From the NCBI RefSeq assembly GCF_000485595.1, contig NW_014577435.1, positions 206,955-235,840 on the forward strand: a stretch of 28,886 bases of DNA. Direction: 5' to 3'. The position numbers and the translations under genes were made by a program. This document shows, piece by piece, positions 1 to 8,758 of the stretch. Source of the stretch: Priapulus caudatus. Lineage: Eukaryota; Priapulida; Priapulimorpha; Priapulimorphida; Priapulidae. Below the pieces are notes generated by a model that searched no databases, had not been told where the DNA came from, and was given only the letters and a program-made list of their open reading frames with translations. The number at the start of each line of letters is the position of its first letter. Within the stretch, counting starts at the first letter, position 1.

Positions 1-62
<62 letters not shown>
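1..62. repeat. (AG)n microsatellite
   Basis: The window opens with an uninterrupted AG dinucleotide run that probably continues to the left of the window. No gene signal is attached to it. Confidence 0.98.
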
Positions 63-65
<3 letters not shown>

Positions 66-1070
66 AGATTTTTCTCACACGCTCATTTTCACACCGTCTC
101 CATGGAAATGCTAATATTTGTTTTTCTCATTACTCATATCATTATTTTCGCACCTGATCGATCTTATAAACGGTTATGTTAGACTGACTTCTCTGCCTAG
201 TTCAATATCGCAGGCACGCAGTTGTTACAGTCCAAAAACTCATCGGTGCAGTCTAGGAAACCATGGCAATTATTTGAATAGTGAGTTCCAAGATAACAAA
301 CGTTCTATTTTCAAAATAGCTAATAATCACCTCGTTTTATTATGCGAATCTCGGATAGAACACGATATGTTCACGCGTAGGTAGGCAGCGTAACCAGCGT
401 AATACAGTGCTGCCTTAAAGATATATGATATACTTTAACACACGGGTCTATATTTCTCCCACAATGCTTCACTCAGCAATCACGAGACAGTCACACACTG
501 CCATACGCCGCTGATGCCATTTCCATGTCGTTCAAGATCATTAAGAACTATCAGAACTATTATTATTCCCGGAGAAGAGACTGATAATCAGCTTTATACC
601 AGAATCTCCGGGAATCAGAGCTTAGCTTACACACGGTAGCACAACGCATCCACAGTACGGGCGTGTGGGATGTAAATACATGGGGAAGATGAAAGAGGAT
701 GTTTAGCGAAGCAGTTCTCTGAGCGGATTAGCAAATAGAAATATACAGAGACACTAGTCCAACTAACACATTAATTCTATGGATTAGACGGACATAGAAT
801 CTATTTCGTATAACAACAGCGGACGTGTGCGAACGAGGATGAACTCAGCCGAGCTCCTCGTGAGAATAATTGAGAAGATGGTTCTGAAATTAAAAGTCTA
901 GGGAATGCAATGCTAGCTGCTGAAGTATTTGCTGCTGGGTTACTAATCACATTTGTGGCATAAGTGCTCTAGCGACATTTTACGCTACTCCGTAGAGTAT
1001 AAGACAAGAATTCTTTTCATATGAGATTTCAGTTTTTAGAAGACACGTCAAAGTTACGACCATCGGTTAA
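63..1070. other. Non-coding stretch, no gene recognised
   Basis: This kilobase is mixed-composition DNA with stop codons in all frames. A short open frame at 118-384 has no recognisable motif. The only structure I see is a 10-bp perfect inverted repeat at 566-575 and 605-614. Confidence 0.6.
566..614. repeat. Small inverted repeat, 10-bp arms
   Basis: TTCCCGGAGA at 566-575 is exactly complementary to TCTCCGGGAA at 605-614, with a 29-nt spacer. It could form a hairpin in RNA or be the remains of a tiny inverted-repeat element. There is no further evidence for function. Confidence 0.5.
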
Positions 1071-1140
1071 AACAAAGAAAGAAAGAAAGAAAGAAAGATT
1101 GAAAGAAATAAATAGAAAGAAATTTAAATAAATATATAAT
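1071..1140. repeat. (AAAG)n/(AAAT)n low-complexity tract
   Basis: AAAG tetranucleotides grade into AAAT-rich sequence. The short open frames that cross it on both strands are not credible genes. Confidence 0.9.
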
Positions 1141-1630
1141 GCGTTCATAATACATGTCGCTTGAGTGCATGTCTCTGTGTGTGCGAGATTTCATTAAAAA
1201 ACATGGCGTATTTGTGCGAAAAAAACATCGGAGCATCTTGCCCGTATACACAACCTCACGCCGCAGATTGTCGTATGACTTATGGCAAAGGAAAAAACGG
1301 AACCGCGCATTTAACGACATAAGCGTGACGCGTGCCGTGAACGCATTTTTTCACATATATATCAGAAATAGATAATAGGGAAAGAGTGTGACCTGAATAA
1401 ACATGGGAAATTCGTCATTTACTAGCCTTAGAATACCTACGATTCAACTTGGGGAGATTGGAGCTGGAGCTGCTGCTGATTGCGGTGGGCGTGCGTGCGT
1501 GGGGGCATACCAGCTGTAAAGGTCAAAGATTGGCTCGCCGAGTGTTGCGTCGATGTCCAATCTCCCAGCGAGCCACACCGCATCGCCGAGGGCACAAGAG
1601 TGCACAAGAGTCGTTAGTATAGCTGTAATT
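1141..1630. other. Unassigned stretch upstream of the Penelope-like remnant
   Basis: No coding sequence is recognised. The reverse-strand frame at 1444-1647 is open, but its composition (AAAPAP and similar) suggests chance. A stop codon at 1615-1617 in the frame of the downstream Penelope fragment, and the loss of similarity before about 1630, place the truncation point of that element here. Confidence 0.5.
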
Positions 1631-1638
1631 CTGACCCC

Positions 1639-2063
1639 GTGAGCCAACCTGGCTCATACCCGTGTTGTCGGAAACTTTGCAGTACTTGCAATTTTATCAC
1701 GAATAGGTCTGTGGTTCAAGGGCCTCGGGGCAAATTTATAGTGCGGGATTCATTTACATGCGTGTCGACGAACCTCATTTACGCCATTGAATGCGTTAAA
1801 TGCCAAGTTTACTATATTGGCGAAACAAAACGCCGCCTTGCGGATAGGTTTGTTCCACACCTAAGATCTATTCGCCTCAAATTGCATGGTTTTCCGGTTG
1901 CTGACCATTTTAACCAACCGGATCACCACATTGATGACGTGCGTGTTTGTGGCTGCCAACAGACACCATATTACAATGTCGATACATGACTGAGCAGAAA
2001 TTAATTCTGAGGGTTGGTTGTTTGAATCCAGGGGGCATGAACGTAAACTTTAATTACGTGTGA
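1639..2063 (+). pseudogene. Penelope-like element, C-terminal GIY-YIG endonuclease fragment
   Basis: This is the 3' end of a Penelope-like retroelement ORF, which normally encodes a reverse transcriptase followed by a GIY-YIG endonuclease that nicks the target for reverse transcription. Visible in the 1639-1989 frame are a cysteine-rich segment (PCCRKLCSTCNFI), a GP.GKF.VRDSFTC stretch, the LIYAIECVKCQVYYIGETK core (a variant of the GIY-YIG signature) followed by RRLADRF, and the GFPVADHFNQPDH segment. The frame stops at 1987-1989. The typical tail continues in another frame from 1986 to the stop at 2061-2063 (EQKLILRVG, then NPGGMNVNF), so there is a frameshift near 1980. The whole reverse transcriptase is missing; an in-frame stop lies at 1615-1617 and the apparent start codon is GTG. 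This is a 5'-truncated dead copy, as is common for such elements. The family call rests on remembered motifs, not a search. Confidence 0.8.
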
Positions 2064-2083
2064 TTTTTGAGTCCATTGCTTCG

Positions 2084-2084
<1 letters not shown>

Positions 2085-2152
<68 letters not shown>

Positions 2153-2164
2153 GGTGTGTACAGT

Positions 2165-2205
<41 letters not shown>

Positions 2206-2218
2206 GTGTGTGTGTGTG
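2085..2218. repeat. (TG)n microsatellite, interrupted
   Basis: Three TG runs are separated by short interruptions near 2151-2168 and 2201-2205. The array starts about 20 bp after the end of the Penelope-like remnant. Open frames on either strand are dipeptide repeats and not genes. Alternating purine-pyrimidine sequence of this length could adopt Z-DNA. Confidence 0.97.
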
Positions 2219-2495
2219 GTTTTTGTGTGATGTATATATTATATGTGCGTGTTCTTTGTCGCCCGTATTGATCGGCAAACGCGCGAAATTTGTGCGAATG
2301 CATGTCATTTTTGATTATCTATGAACGGCATTGTATTTGTTTTTGAGTTATTTGGATTCTAGTTCCAATGTCTGGTCACCTGAGTGAAGAGATGTAATAT
2401 CGAAAGTGTGATCAAATTAAATATCTTTAAACACCCTTATTCCTATAACTTGACATAACTATCAAACGGTGTTCGTGGTGTTGACTGTGGACTTC

Positions 2496-2566
2496 TATAT
2501 ATATTATATAACTATATATAGTATATATATATATATATTATATATATATATATATATACACACACA
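2496..2566. repeat. (TA)n microsatellite
   Basis: A TA dinucleotide tract with a few phase breaks, ending in a short CA run. The 2219-2495 and 2567-2727 flanks show no gene. Confidence 0.93.
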
Positions 2567-2727
2567 ACCGTGCTGTCGGGTTATCATGATCTGGTAATTG
2601 GCTGCGTTTGGGTTACATGAAATAGAAGCGACTCTCTGCTAACGAACGGGGTTATAGAACCTAGAATAGAAATCTAAAATAGAACCCCCGCAGCCATGTC
2701 GATCATTGATCCCTAACGCAGCCACGT

Positions 2728-2979
2728 GATGCTGCTGCTGCTGCTGCTGCTGTTGATGATGATGATGATGATGACGATGCTGATGACGCCGACAATGATA
2801 ATGATTTCGACGACGATGACAACGATGATTATTATGATGATGACGACGATGACAACGATGATTATGACGATGATGACGACGATGACGACGACGACGACGA
2901 CGACGATGATGACGTTGATGACGTTGATGACGCTGATGACCGTCATGGTGATGATGATGACGATGATGATGACGACGAC
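2728..2979 (+). repeat. (GCT)n then (GAT/GAC)n trinucleotide repeat
   Basis: About eight CTG/GCT triplets are followed by roughly 230 bp made almost only of GAT and GAC triplets. In one forward frame it reads as near-pure aspartate. That frame differs from the open frame of the exon at 3010, and in the exon frame the repeat is full of TGA stops. The repeat is therefore more likely intronic than coding. It ends immediately before a pyrimidine-rich stretch and a splice-acceptor-like AG at 3008-3009. Confidence 0.92.
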
Positions 2980-3009
2980 TTATCTTCGCTTCTCTGTTGT
3001 CTATTTCAG

Positions 3010-3133
3010 ATGAGGAATTCGATGCGTTTCTGGATAGGGCTGCGGACCTGATAGAGAAGCGTGGGCAGCCTTTCCGCTGGGGACGGGGAACTCCCTTCCG
3101 CTGGGGCCGTGGAGACCCATCCATGGGATTCAG
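3010..3133 (+). CDS. Candidate neuropeptide-precursor exon with two PFRW-amide units
   Basis: The segment looks like an internal exon of a secreted peptide precursor. Seen in the sequence: a pyrimidine-rich tract (2980-3007) ending in AG at 3008-3009; an acidic, leucine-containing spacer (DEEFDAFLDRAADLIE); a dibasic KR site (codons at 3057-3062); then three 24-nt units encoding GQPFRWGR (3063-3086), GTPFRWGR (3087-3110) and GDPSMGFR (3111-3134). The sequence CAG|GTACGC at 3131-3139 could be a splice donor. Known biology: prohormone convertases cleave after KR, and a C-terminal Gly before a basic residue is converted to an amide, so the first two units could yield GQPFRW-amide and GTPFRW-amide. 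RW-amide endings occur in cnidarian Antho-RWamides and in ambulacrarian luqin-type peptides, but I cannot assign this one to either. No signal peptide or ATG is in this exon; it would have to lie in an upstream exon. If unspliced, the frame stays open to a stop at 3279-3281 and runs towards a dispersed repeat. Release between the units would need cleavage after a single Arg, which is a weakness. The alternative is chance repetition in an open frame. Confidence 0.5.
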
Positions 3134-3289
3134 GTACGCGAACACAACAAGAGCAATCGGAGATAGCAAACCTCCGCCACAGCGTAACAGTCCCCTCATA
3201 TTGCTGGTACACCCAAAAAAGCATTTCATGAAATTTTCAGAAATTCGGAAAAAAGAAAAAAAGATCCAAGATTTTTTTTGATGAATTTT

Positions 3290-3517
3290 GAATGCGTACG
3301 AAGTCTTCCCCACAAAAAGAACAAAAAAATCCTGGATCCAGATCTGGATCCGGATCACCACCAAAATCGACTCGATTGGCTTATGGCCCAAGACCAACCC
3401 GTCCCAAAAAAATCATCAAAATCCGTCCGTAACTTTTTGAGATATTCTGTTGACAGAAAAACAAACCAACAAACAAACTAACAGGGGCGAAAAATAGCTT
3501 CCTTGGCGGAGGTAATT
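3290..3517 (+). repeat. Dispersed interspersed repeat (SINE/MITE-like)
   Basis: The segment has the hallmarks of a family I recall from many fish and marine-invertebrate genomes: a GGATCC/GGATCT-rich part (3332-3356), a TCCGTCCGTAACTTTTTGAG block (3422-3441), an AACAAACAAAC tract (near 3460-3478) and a CTTGGCGGAGGTAAT end (3500-3515). It is non-coding; open frames across it are incidental. I cannot give the family name from memory with confidence. It lies directly downstream of the candidate peptide exon, as expected for an intronic insertion. Confidence 0.6.
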
Positions 3518-3544
3518 ACTGGGATTCATGAAATATGGCTTAGC

Positions 3545-3640
3545 CGAAACAGTTGCAAAGATGGTTTTCCTCGCGAAATTTCTGAAGATGGTTAACTCGC
3601 GAAAGTTGTAAAGATGGTTTAGCTGAGAATGTTGTAGCGG
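3545..3640. repeat. Degenerate 26-29 bp tandem repeat
   Basis: Units starting at 3545, 3574, 3600 and 3626 share a GAAA-(N)-GTTGTAAAGATGGTT-like core followed by CTCG or CTG. The period is 29, 26 and 26 bp and the last unit is partial. It is non-coding. Confidence 0.65.
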
Positions 3641-3649
3641 CGAATACAA

Positions 3650-5150
3650 TCCGGTTAAAATGAGTGTTTTTTATGGCTGAGTGTTGCTACTCACCTATAT
3701 GTCGTTTGATTTGTCGCAAATATGGCTCGGTATTGCGCCCACTCATAGCGTTTTTACGACGAAATGATACCATCGGTAAAGAAACGATTTGAAAAGCGTG
3801 TAAACACGACGCTTTTGAGTCGTGAGTTGTTGTTTTTTAGCAAATACTCGCTTGATGGACGCTTTTATTCAACCATCGTTCATCTGCCGTTTTATTCTCA
3901 TTCGCCGTAATTTATTATAAACACGTGCCACGAATTCCGTTAAAAGGATCACTGAAATGGACTTTTTAATTATTAATATTTTCATTAAATAATTAATAAC
4001 GCATATCATTCTATACGCAAGGCCCAAGTCTTTTTAAAATTAAATCTCGCCTTTCCGATTTCTTACGAAATTCTCTTTCTCTCCGCCAGGTTCGCTCGCA
4101 ACAGTGAGGCCATTGATGAGTCATAGACGCCGTCGGAGAGAGACACACACACAGAGCGCGTCCATGAGGACGTAAATGGAGTGCAGTCACACACGAGTCC
4201 TTCGTCCGAGTTGTGTTTGCCCCCGCTCGGACGAACATAAGTCGGACGTCAACGACACCGCCTCATCATCCGATCCCGCTACGAATCACCATCTTACCCC
4301 ATCTCCCTATAAACTCATTTACGTTCCGGCTCTCCCACCACCACCACATTAACACCGTCCCCCCCAACATTGAATACGTGTTCAGTTACTCTCGCCCGCG
4401 AATCAGCACGTGTTAAAGCCGTGACGATAGCGAGCGGCGGCGCTGCAGTAGCGGGGCCGATTACGACATCACCAACATGGACGCGGCGTGACCGTTGTTT
4501 TTGCTATAGTGATCCCCACCGTTCAGAGCCCGCATTCGTTTCGCGAATAGTCTTAAGGCAATCGTAGATCGTGTATATGAAATCCATCATAGTGTTTATT
4601 TTACTATGCTACTCAGATAGTGTTGTTCGTATCGGTCGTAGAAATCCTGGTTTTGTAAAAATTCGGATTTGCGCGTAAAAAAACAATCAAGCACACAAAC
4701 ACACACGCACTCACACAGAAGAAAGAATGCGACAAACACGACGAACAAGAGAACGACGAAGCACTAGAAGCTTACAGTGATGCATTGGCGATATTCACTA
4801 CATAGATAGTTAAACGTGGCGGGGTTTAGCATAGCCTCACTCAAGCGCATCTGGTCTTAGGGTCCCTGGTTAGGTCTCCTTGTCGTATTCGTTTAATCAT
4901 TGCTGTCTTCTGTCGCTGTCAGCCATACATAAAAAATCAACGACGTTTGCATGTTGCGCCGGACAATGTCTGTACATTGACGGAGAATAACTGCTGACGG
5001 ATGCGCCGTCGGCCATTGCCATCAATCATCGCTGATTCTATTCATGATGTACCTCTGATATAAAAAAACAACGTTTGTTTTGCGTGTTTTGAACCTAATA
5101 AAAGCCGACGGATGTCATTTCCTATAGCACTTGCGATTTCAGCTTTTCTG
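3650..5150. other. Non-coding stretch, no gene recognised
   Basis: About 1.5 kb without a credible gene. Short open frames (4213-4416, 4370-4567) lack motifs. The one structure I found is a 10-bp hairpin at 4201-4235. The segment around 4430-4490 is GC-richer with an ATG in CACCAACATGG context, but the frame ends after four codons. Confidence 0.5.
4201..4235. repeat. Inverted repeat with 10-bp perfect arms
   Basis: TTCGTCCGAG at 4201-4210 pairs exactly with CTCGGACGAA at 4226-4235 across a 15-nt spacer. A further GTCGGACG follows at about 4242-4249, so the motif occurs more than once nearby. Function is unknown. Confidence 0.5.
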
Positions 5151-5164
5151 CGAGCGTGCGTGCC

Positions 5165-5374
5165 TGTGTATGTATGTATGTGCGTGCGTGTGCATTTATG
5201 TATGTGCGTGCGTGTGTATGTATGTATGTGCGTGCGTGTGCATGTATGTATGTGCGTGCGTGTCTATGTATGTATGTGCGCGCGTGCGTGTCTATGTATG
5301 TGCGCGCGTGCGTGCGTGCATATGTATATGCGTGCTGCGTGCGTGCGTGTGTATGTATGTATGTGCGTGCGTGC
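5165..5374. repeat. 24-28 bp TATG/TGCG minisatellite
   Basis: Four clear 24-bp units (5165-5188, 5189-5212, 5213-5236, 5237-5260) consist of a TGTRYATGTATGTATG-type half and a TGCGTGCG half. They are followed by a 28-bp unit and more irregular copies. All three forward frames are open because the repeat lacks stops; none is a gene. The sequence is nearly strictly alternating purine-pyrimidine. Confidence 0.93.
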
Positions 5375-5440
5375 GCGTAAGGTGCGACTCATTCGTCGCA
5401 TGGGATCTATAGTTACAGAACACGCCTAAATATATTATCC

Positions 5441-5998
5441 TTAACCTTAATCCTAACCCTAACCCTAACCCTAACCCTAACCCTAACTCTAACCCTAACC
5501 CTAACCCTATTCTTATCCCTAACCCTAACCTTATCCCTAACCCTAGCCACATCCCCAATCCCAACCCTAACCCTAACGCTAACCTTAATCCTAACCCTAA
5601 CCCCTACCATAACCCTAACCGCAATACAAACTCTAGCCCCAACCCTAACCCTAATCCTAACCACAACCCTAACCCTAACTTTAATCCTAACCATAATCCT
5701 AATCGCAACCCTAACCCTAACTTTAATCCTAACCCAAATCTTTACCACAACCCAAACCCTAACTTTAATCCTAACCACGACCCTAACCCTAACTTGAATC
5801 CTAACCTTAATCCTAATCACAACCATAAACCTAACTTTAATCCTAACCCAAATCCTTACCACAACCCTAACCCTAACTTTAATCCTAACCCTAATCATAA
5901 TCGCAACCCTAACCCTAACTTTAATCCTAACTCTAATCCCAACCAAAACCCTAACGTTAACCATAACCCTAATCATAATCACAACCCTAACCTTATCC
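5441..5998. repeat. Interstitial telomere-type (CCCTAA)n array with 42-bp higher order
   Basis: The left part (about 5455-5545) is close to pure CCCTAA, the complement of the TTAGGG telomere repeat used by most deuterostomes, molluscs, annelids and cnidarians. From about 5665 the hexamers are degenerate in an ordered way: blocks of seven hexamers recur at 5665-5706, 5707-5748, 5749-5790, 5821-5862, 5863-5904 and 5905-5946, with AACTTT at position 3 and AATCCT at position 4. The array is internal, so it is an interstitial or degenerate telomeric repeat, not a chromosome end. The long open frames on both strands are artefacts of the 6-bp period. Confidence 0.92.
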
Positions 5999-6074
5999 TT
6001 TCAACCTGCTGCACCCGCAACCGCACGTTTATTTTACGAAACACGTTGAAATAAGTAAAAGTAGCGCACCACTG

Positions 6075-6115
6075 GTATGATGTGTTTCTGCTGGTCCAGC
6101 AGAAACACATCATAC
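6075..6115. repeat. Perfect palindrome, 20-bp arms with a 1-nt centre
   Basis: Positions 6075-6094 are exactly complementary to 6096-6115, with a single T between them. The outer flanks do not pair. It lies about 75 bp after the telomere-type array. It could extrude as a cruciform; the one-base centre argues against a microRNA precursor. Confidence 0.9.
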
Positions 6116-6464
6116 GCTATGCATTCTGAGTTCCACATGACCTCCAATGAAGGCATCCACTCACATGGTAAACCGAGAAATGTATTAATTTATTAGACAG
6201 AGCGGATCAATATGAGCAACAATGACGCCGCCCGCTGCACGCATATAATATCCAGTGACAATGTTTCTACGAAGTAGGACGACACTTCACATGTACAGAG
6301 GAAGTAGGAGGCCCATATCGCACTCACTATTTCAAAAATATACAAAGATAGATACGTATAAGATCGCTCAGATAAGAAGCGACTGACGTGAAAGGAAACT
6401 TGTAATTTTATAACACGTCACATCGGATGAGGAGATTTTACACAGGCGCACGCAGCCGTACTCA

Positions 6465-6630
6465 TATAAATAAATAGATAAGTAAATAAATAAATAAATA
6501 AACAAATAAATACATAAATAACTAATTAATTAAATAAATAAATGAGTACAAAAATGGGAAAAAAAATCTAGATATATATAAAAATAATTAAGTAAGTAAT
6601 TAATTAACAGAGAAAATAATTAAATAAATA
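6465..6630. repeat. AAAT-rich low-complexity tract
   Basis: Repeated AAATAAAT-type sequence with TAATTAATTAA islands. It is AT-rich spacer with no coding potential. Confidence 0.88.
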
Positions 6631-6639
6631 GATCAATAC

Positions 6640-7590
6640 AAAATGACATTGTCTTGATCGCATAATGATCTGGCGGCCCTGTTGCTAGGTTACTGAACCT
6701 AGCGCTGCGTGCTATCACGCTTAATGAATAGAGTTGTTTAAACTGGTTCTACGTCATAAAACTTCATTTCTAATTAATTTTATTGTAACTAACGTCGCGT
6801 TTGGTAGCAAGTGATGCATATTTACTATTACTACTCATCAGACGTGTTAAAACGTCAATCATTCTCACACGCAGGCACACAAAGACACGCAAGCACACAG
6901 CGACACGGACACAGGTTAGCTACAGCATGCTATAAGTAAAGATCAACTCACCAACTACAATAACTAATACAAATACTAATAATATTAAGATAAAATAAGT
7001 GGTAGTATTAAAACTGTTAGCATTTAAAGTCTCCATAACTGTGAGTTATGTGATTTAATGGAATTATTGCGCATTTATCCGGTATAAACGAATCGACGAA
7101 ATAACATCATCACAAATGCTCGCTAATTCGGCGAACAACTGCATTATGTATGACGTCATGATGTTTGACGTCACGGCTCCTCATAACAGAAACCTACAAT
7201 GTGTTCTCTAAGAAATCTACTTTTAAGACGAATCTTAGTGAAAACGACAAGAAGAAAACTGAAAAAGTAACCAAAACTCGCAAACTAAATTTAGCAACGG
7301 TCAATTTTATAACACGGAAACCCATTCCGCAGAGAGAATAGGAAAACAACGAACGCCGCAATTTTACCCGCGATAGAAAGCTTACGTGCACTCATCGCAT
7401 GCGCATCCCACTCACTTATATATATTCGCGCTTACATGATTTTCCATACACACGTAATCAGCTACGTTAAGAAGACACTCAAATATGCAACGACACAAGG
7501 TCAGGTAAAGCAAACGGATTGGCAATCTCTCTTCGGGAGAATTGGCTTTCGCGCCTACTATGTATTCATAATTCCTTCACTGCAATTTTT
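6640..7590. other. Non-coding stretch, no gene recognised
   Basis: Short open frames (7194-7391 reverse; the start of 7436-7720 forward) carry no motif I recognise. The stretch includes a CACA-rich segment near 6865-6915 and a pair of CRE-type palindromes at 7151-7173. Confidence 0.5.
7151..7173. promoter_or_regulatory. Paired TGACGTCA (CRE-type) sites
   Basis: The full 8-bp CRE palindrome TGACGTCA occurs at 7151-7158 and again at 7166-7173, 15 bp start to start. This is the consensus site for CREB/ATF bZIP factors in animals. Two perfect copies so close together are unlikely by chance, but no promoter or gene is visible next to them, so regulatory function is inference. Confidence 0.4.
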
Positions 7591-7758
7591 TTTTCTCTCT
7601 CTCTCTCTCGCTCTATCGGCCTCTCTCTCTCTCTCTCTCTATCTTTCTCTCTCTTATAATTTATTATTATTAATTGAATTATTGATGTTATGTGTATCCC
7701 GTTCTCTCACACCTTCCTGATCCTCGCGCTCTCCCTATTTTTTATATCTCTGTCTCTC

Positions 7759-7808
<50 letters not shown>

Positions 7809-8085
7809 CGCTATCTCTCTCTCTCTCTCTACTCTCTCTCTCTCCTCTTCTCTCTCTCCTTCTCTCTCTTCGCTCTCTCTCTCGTCTCTCTCTTCTCTCT
7901 CTCATCTCTCTCTCTCTCCTCTCTCTCTCTCGCGCGTCTGCTCTCTCTCTCTCTCTCTCTCTCTCTCGCGTCGCCTCTCTCTGCCTCTGCTCGTCTCGCT
8001 CTCTCTCATCTCGCTCTCTCTCTCGCGCTCTGCTCTCTCTTCTCGCGGCCGCGCGTGCTCTCTGATTTCTCTCTCTTATTCGCAT
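7591..8085. repeat. Long polypyrimidine (CT)n tract
   Basis: About 500 bp of mainly CTCTCT on this strand, interrupted by CGCG and TG. It includes a pure CT stretch around 7770-7805. Both strands give long serine/leucine- or arginine/glutamate-rich frames that are artefacts. Polypurine-polypyrimidine mirror sequence of this length can form triplex (H-) DNA. Confidence 0.95.
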
Positions 8086-8089
8086 TCTG

Positions 8090-8670
8090 CTCCACGCGGC
8101 GCCCCTTCATATCTCTTGGGAACGTAGTTATTAGGCCTAATTCTTCACATTACTGCTTCTTCTCCGCAGCTTTTCCTATGACGCTTCATCTGATAACACC
8201 TCGCTCACCGTAGAAGACCGGAACAAAGTTTCAACTCACACAATGTATATCACGCAACGGCGACCGGTCACAGAGTACAGGTCTACAAGCAGGCGCGTGA
8301 CGGCGAGCTCTGGTTATCGCAAACAGAACAACTATGCAGCTCTCGTTTGCTGAGGCTGTATTACAGAATACGCGGCTCTCGCTTCTCTAACTAATGACCG
8401 ATTACTTTGTAGCGGCTGGACAATGTTCACAGCATAGTGGGGCGGCGTTATCTCTCAGCATTTCATTGAAAATGCCGCCAAAGGTAATCCCCCGCCCGCC
8501 CCCGGCTCCGCCCCGCCCCCTCACAACCTCACCTCCAACTACGCCGCAACCCCCCGCACGCCTCCCCGCCCACCGCAGTGACACCAAGGGAAACTTTGCT
8601 GTGACACCCTGGTTACGTAAGGTCGCTGTGACCGGAACGCTGTCAGGCGTTGCTGCAGCAGTACGCTCGA
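8090..8670. other. Spacer with a C-rich patch, no gene recognised
   Basis: Unassigned sequence. A C-rich patch at about 8489-8570 (CCCGCCC and CCCCGCCCCC runs) gives a proline-rich open frame (8394-8996) that then runs into the TAC repeat. I do not regard that frame as a gene. Confidence 0.45.
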
Positions 8671-8679
8671 TGAACACGG

Positions 8680-8722
8680 TGTATTACTACTACTACGACT
8701 TTATACTACCACTCACTCACTA

Positions 8723-8758
<36 letters not shown>

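Noticed and set aside
2001-2324. Several overlapping open frames over the TG repeat
   Set aside because: They are pure dipeptide translations of a microsatellite on both strands.
3063-3110. Vertebrate melanocortin (HFRW core) homologue
   Set aside because: Only FRWG is shared, the His is absent and the tandem GxPFRWGR layout is unlike that precursor.
5441-5998. A true chromosome end
   Set aside because: The array is degenerate and flanked by several kilobases of unrelated sequence on both sides.
5112-6054. Long open frames (up to 189 codons) over the minisatellite and telomere-type array
   Set aside because: Periods divisible by three and lack of stops make every frame open; composition is only the repeat.
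6075-6115. MicroRNA precursor
   Set aside because: The centre is one base and the stem only 20 bp, so there is no usable loop or precursor length.
7690-8213. Serine/leucine-rich protein on + and arginine/glutamate-rich protein on -
   Set aside because: Both are readings of the CT tract.
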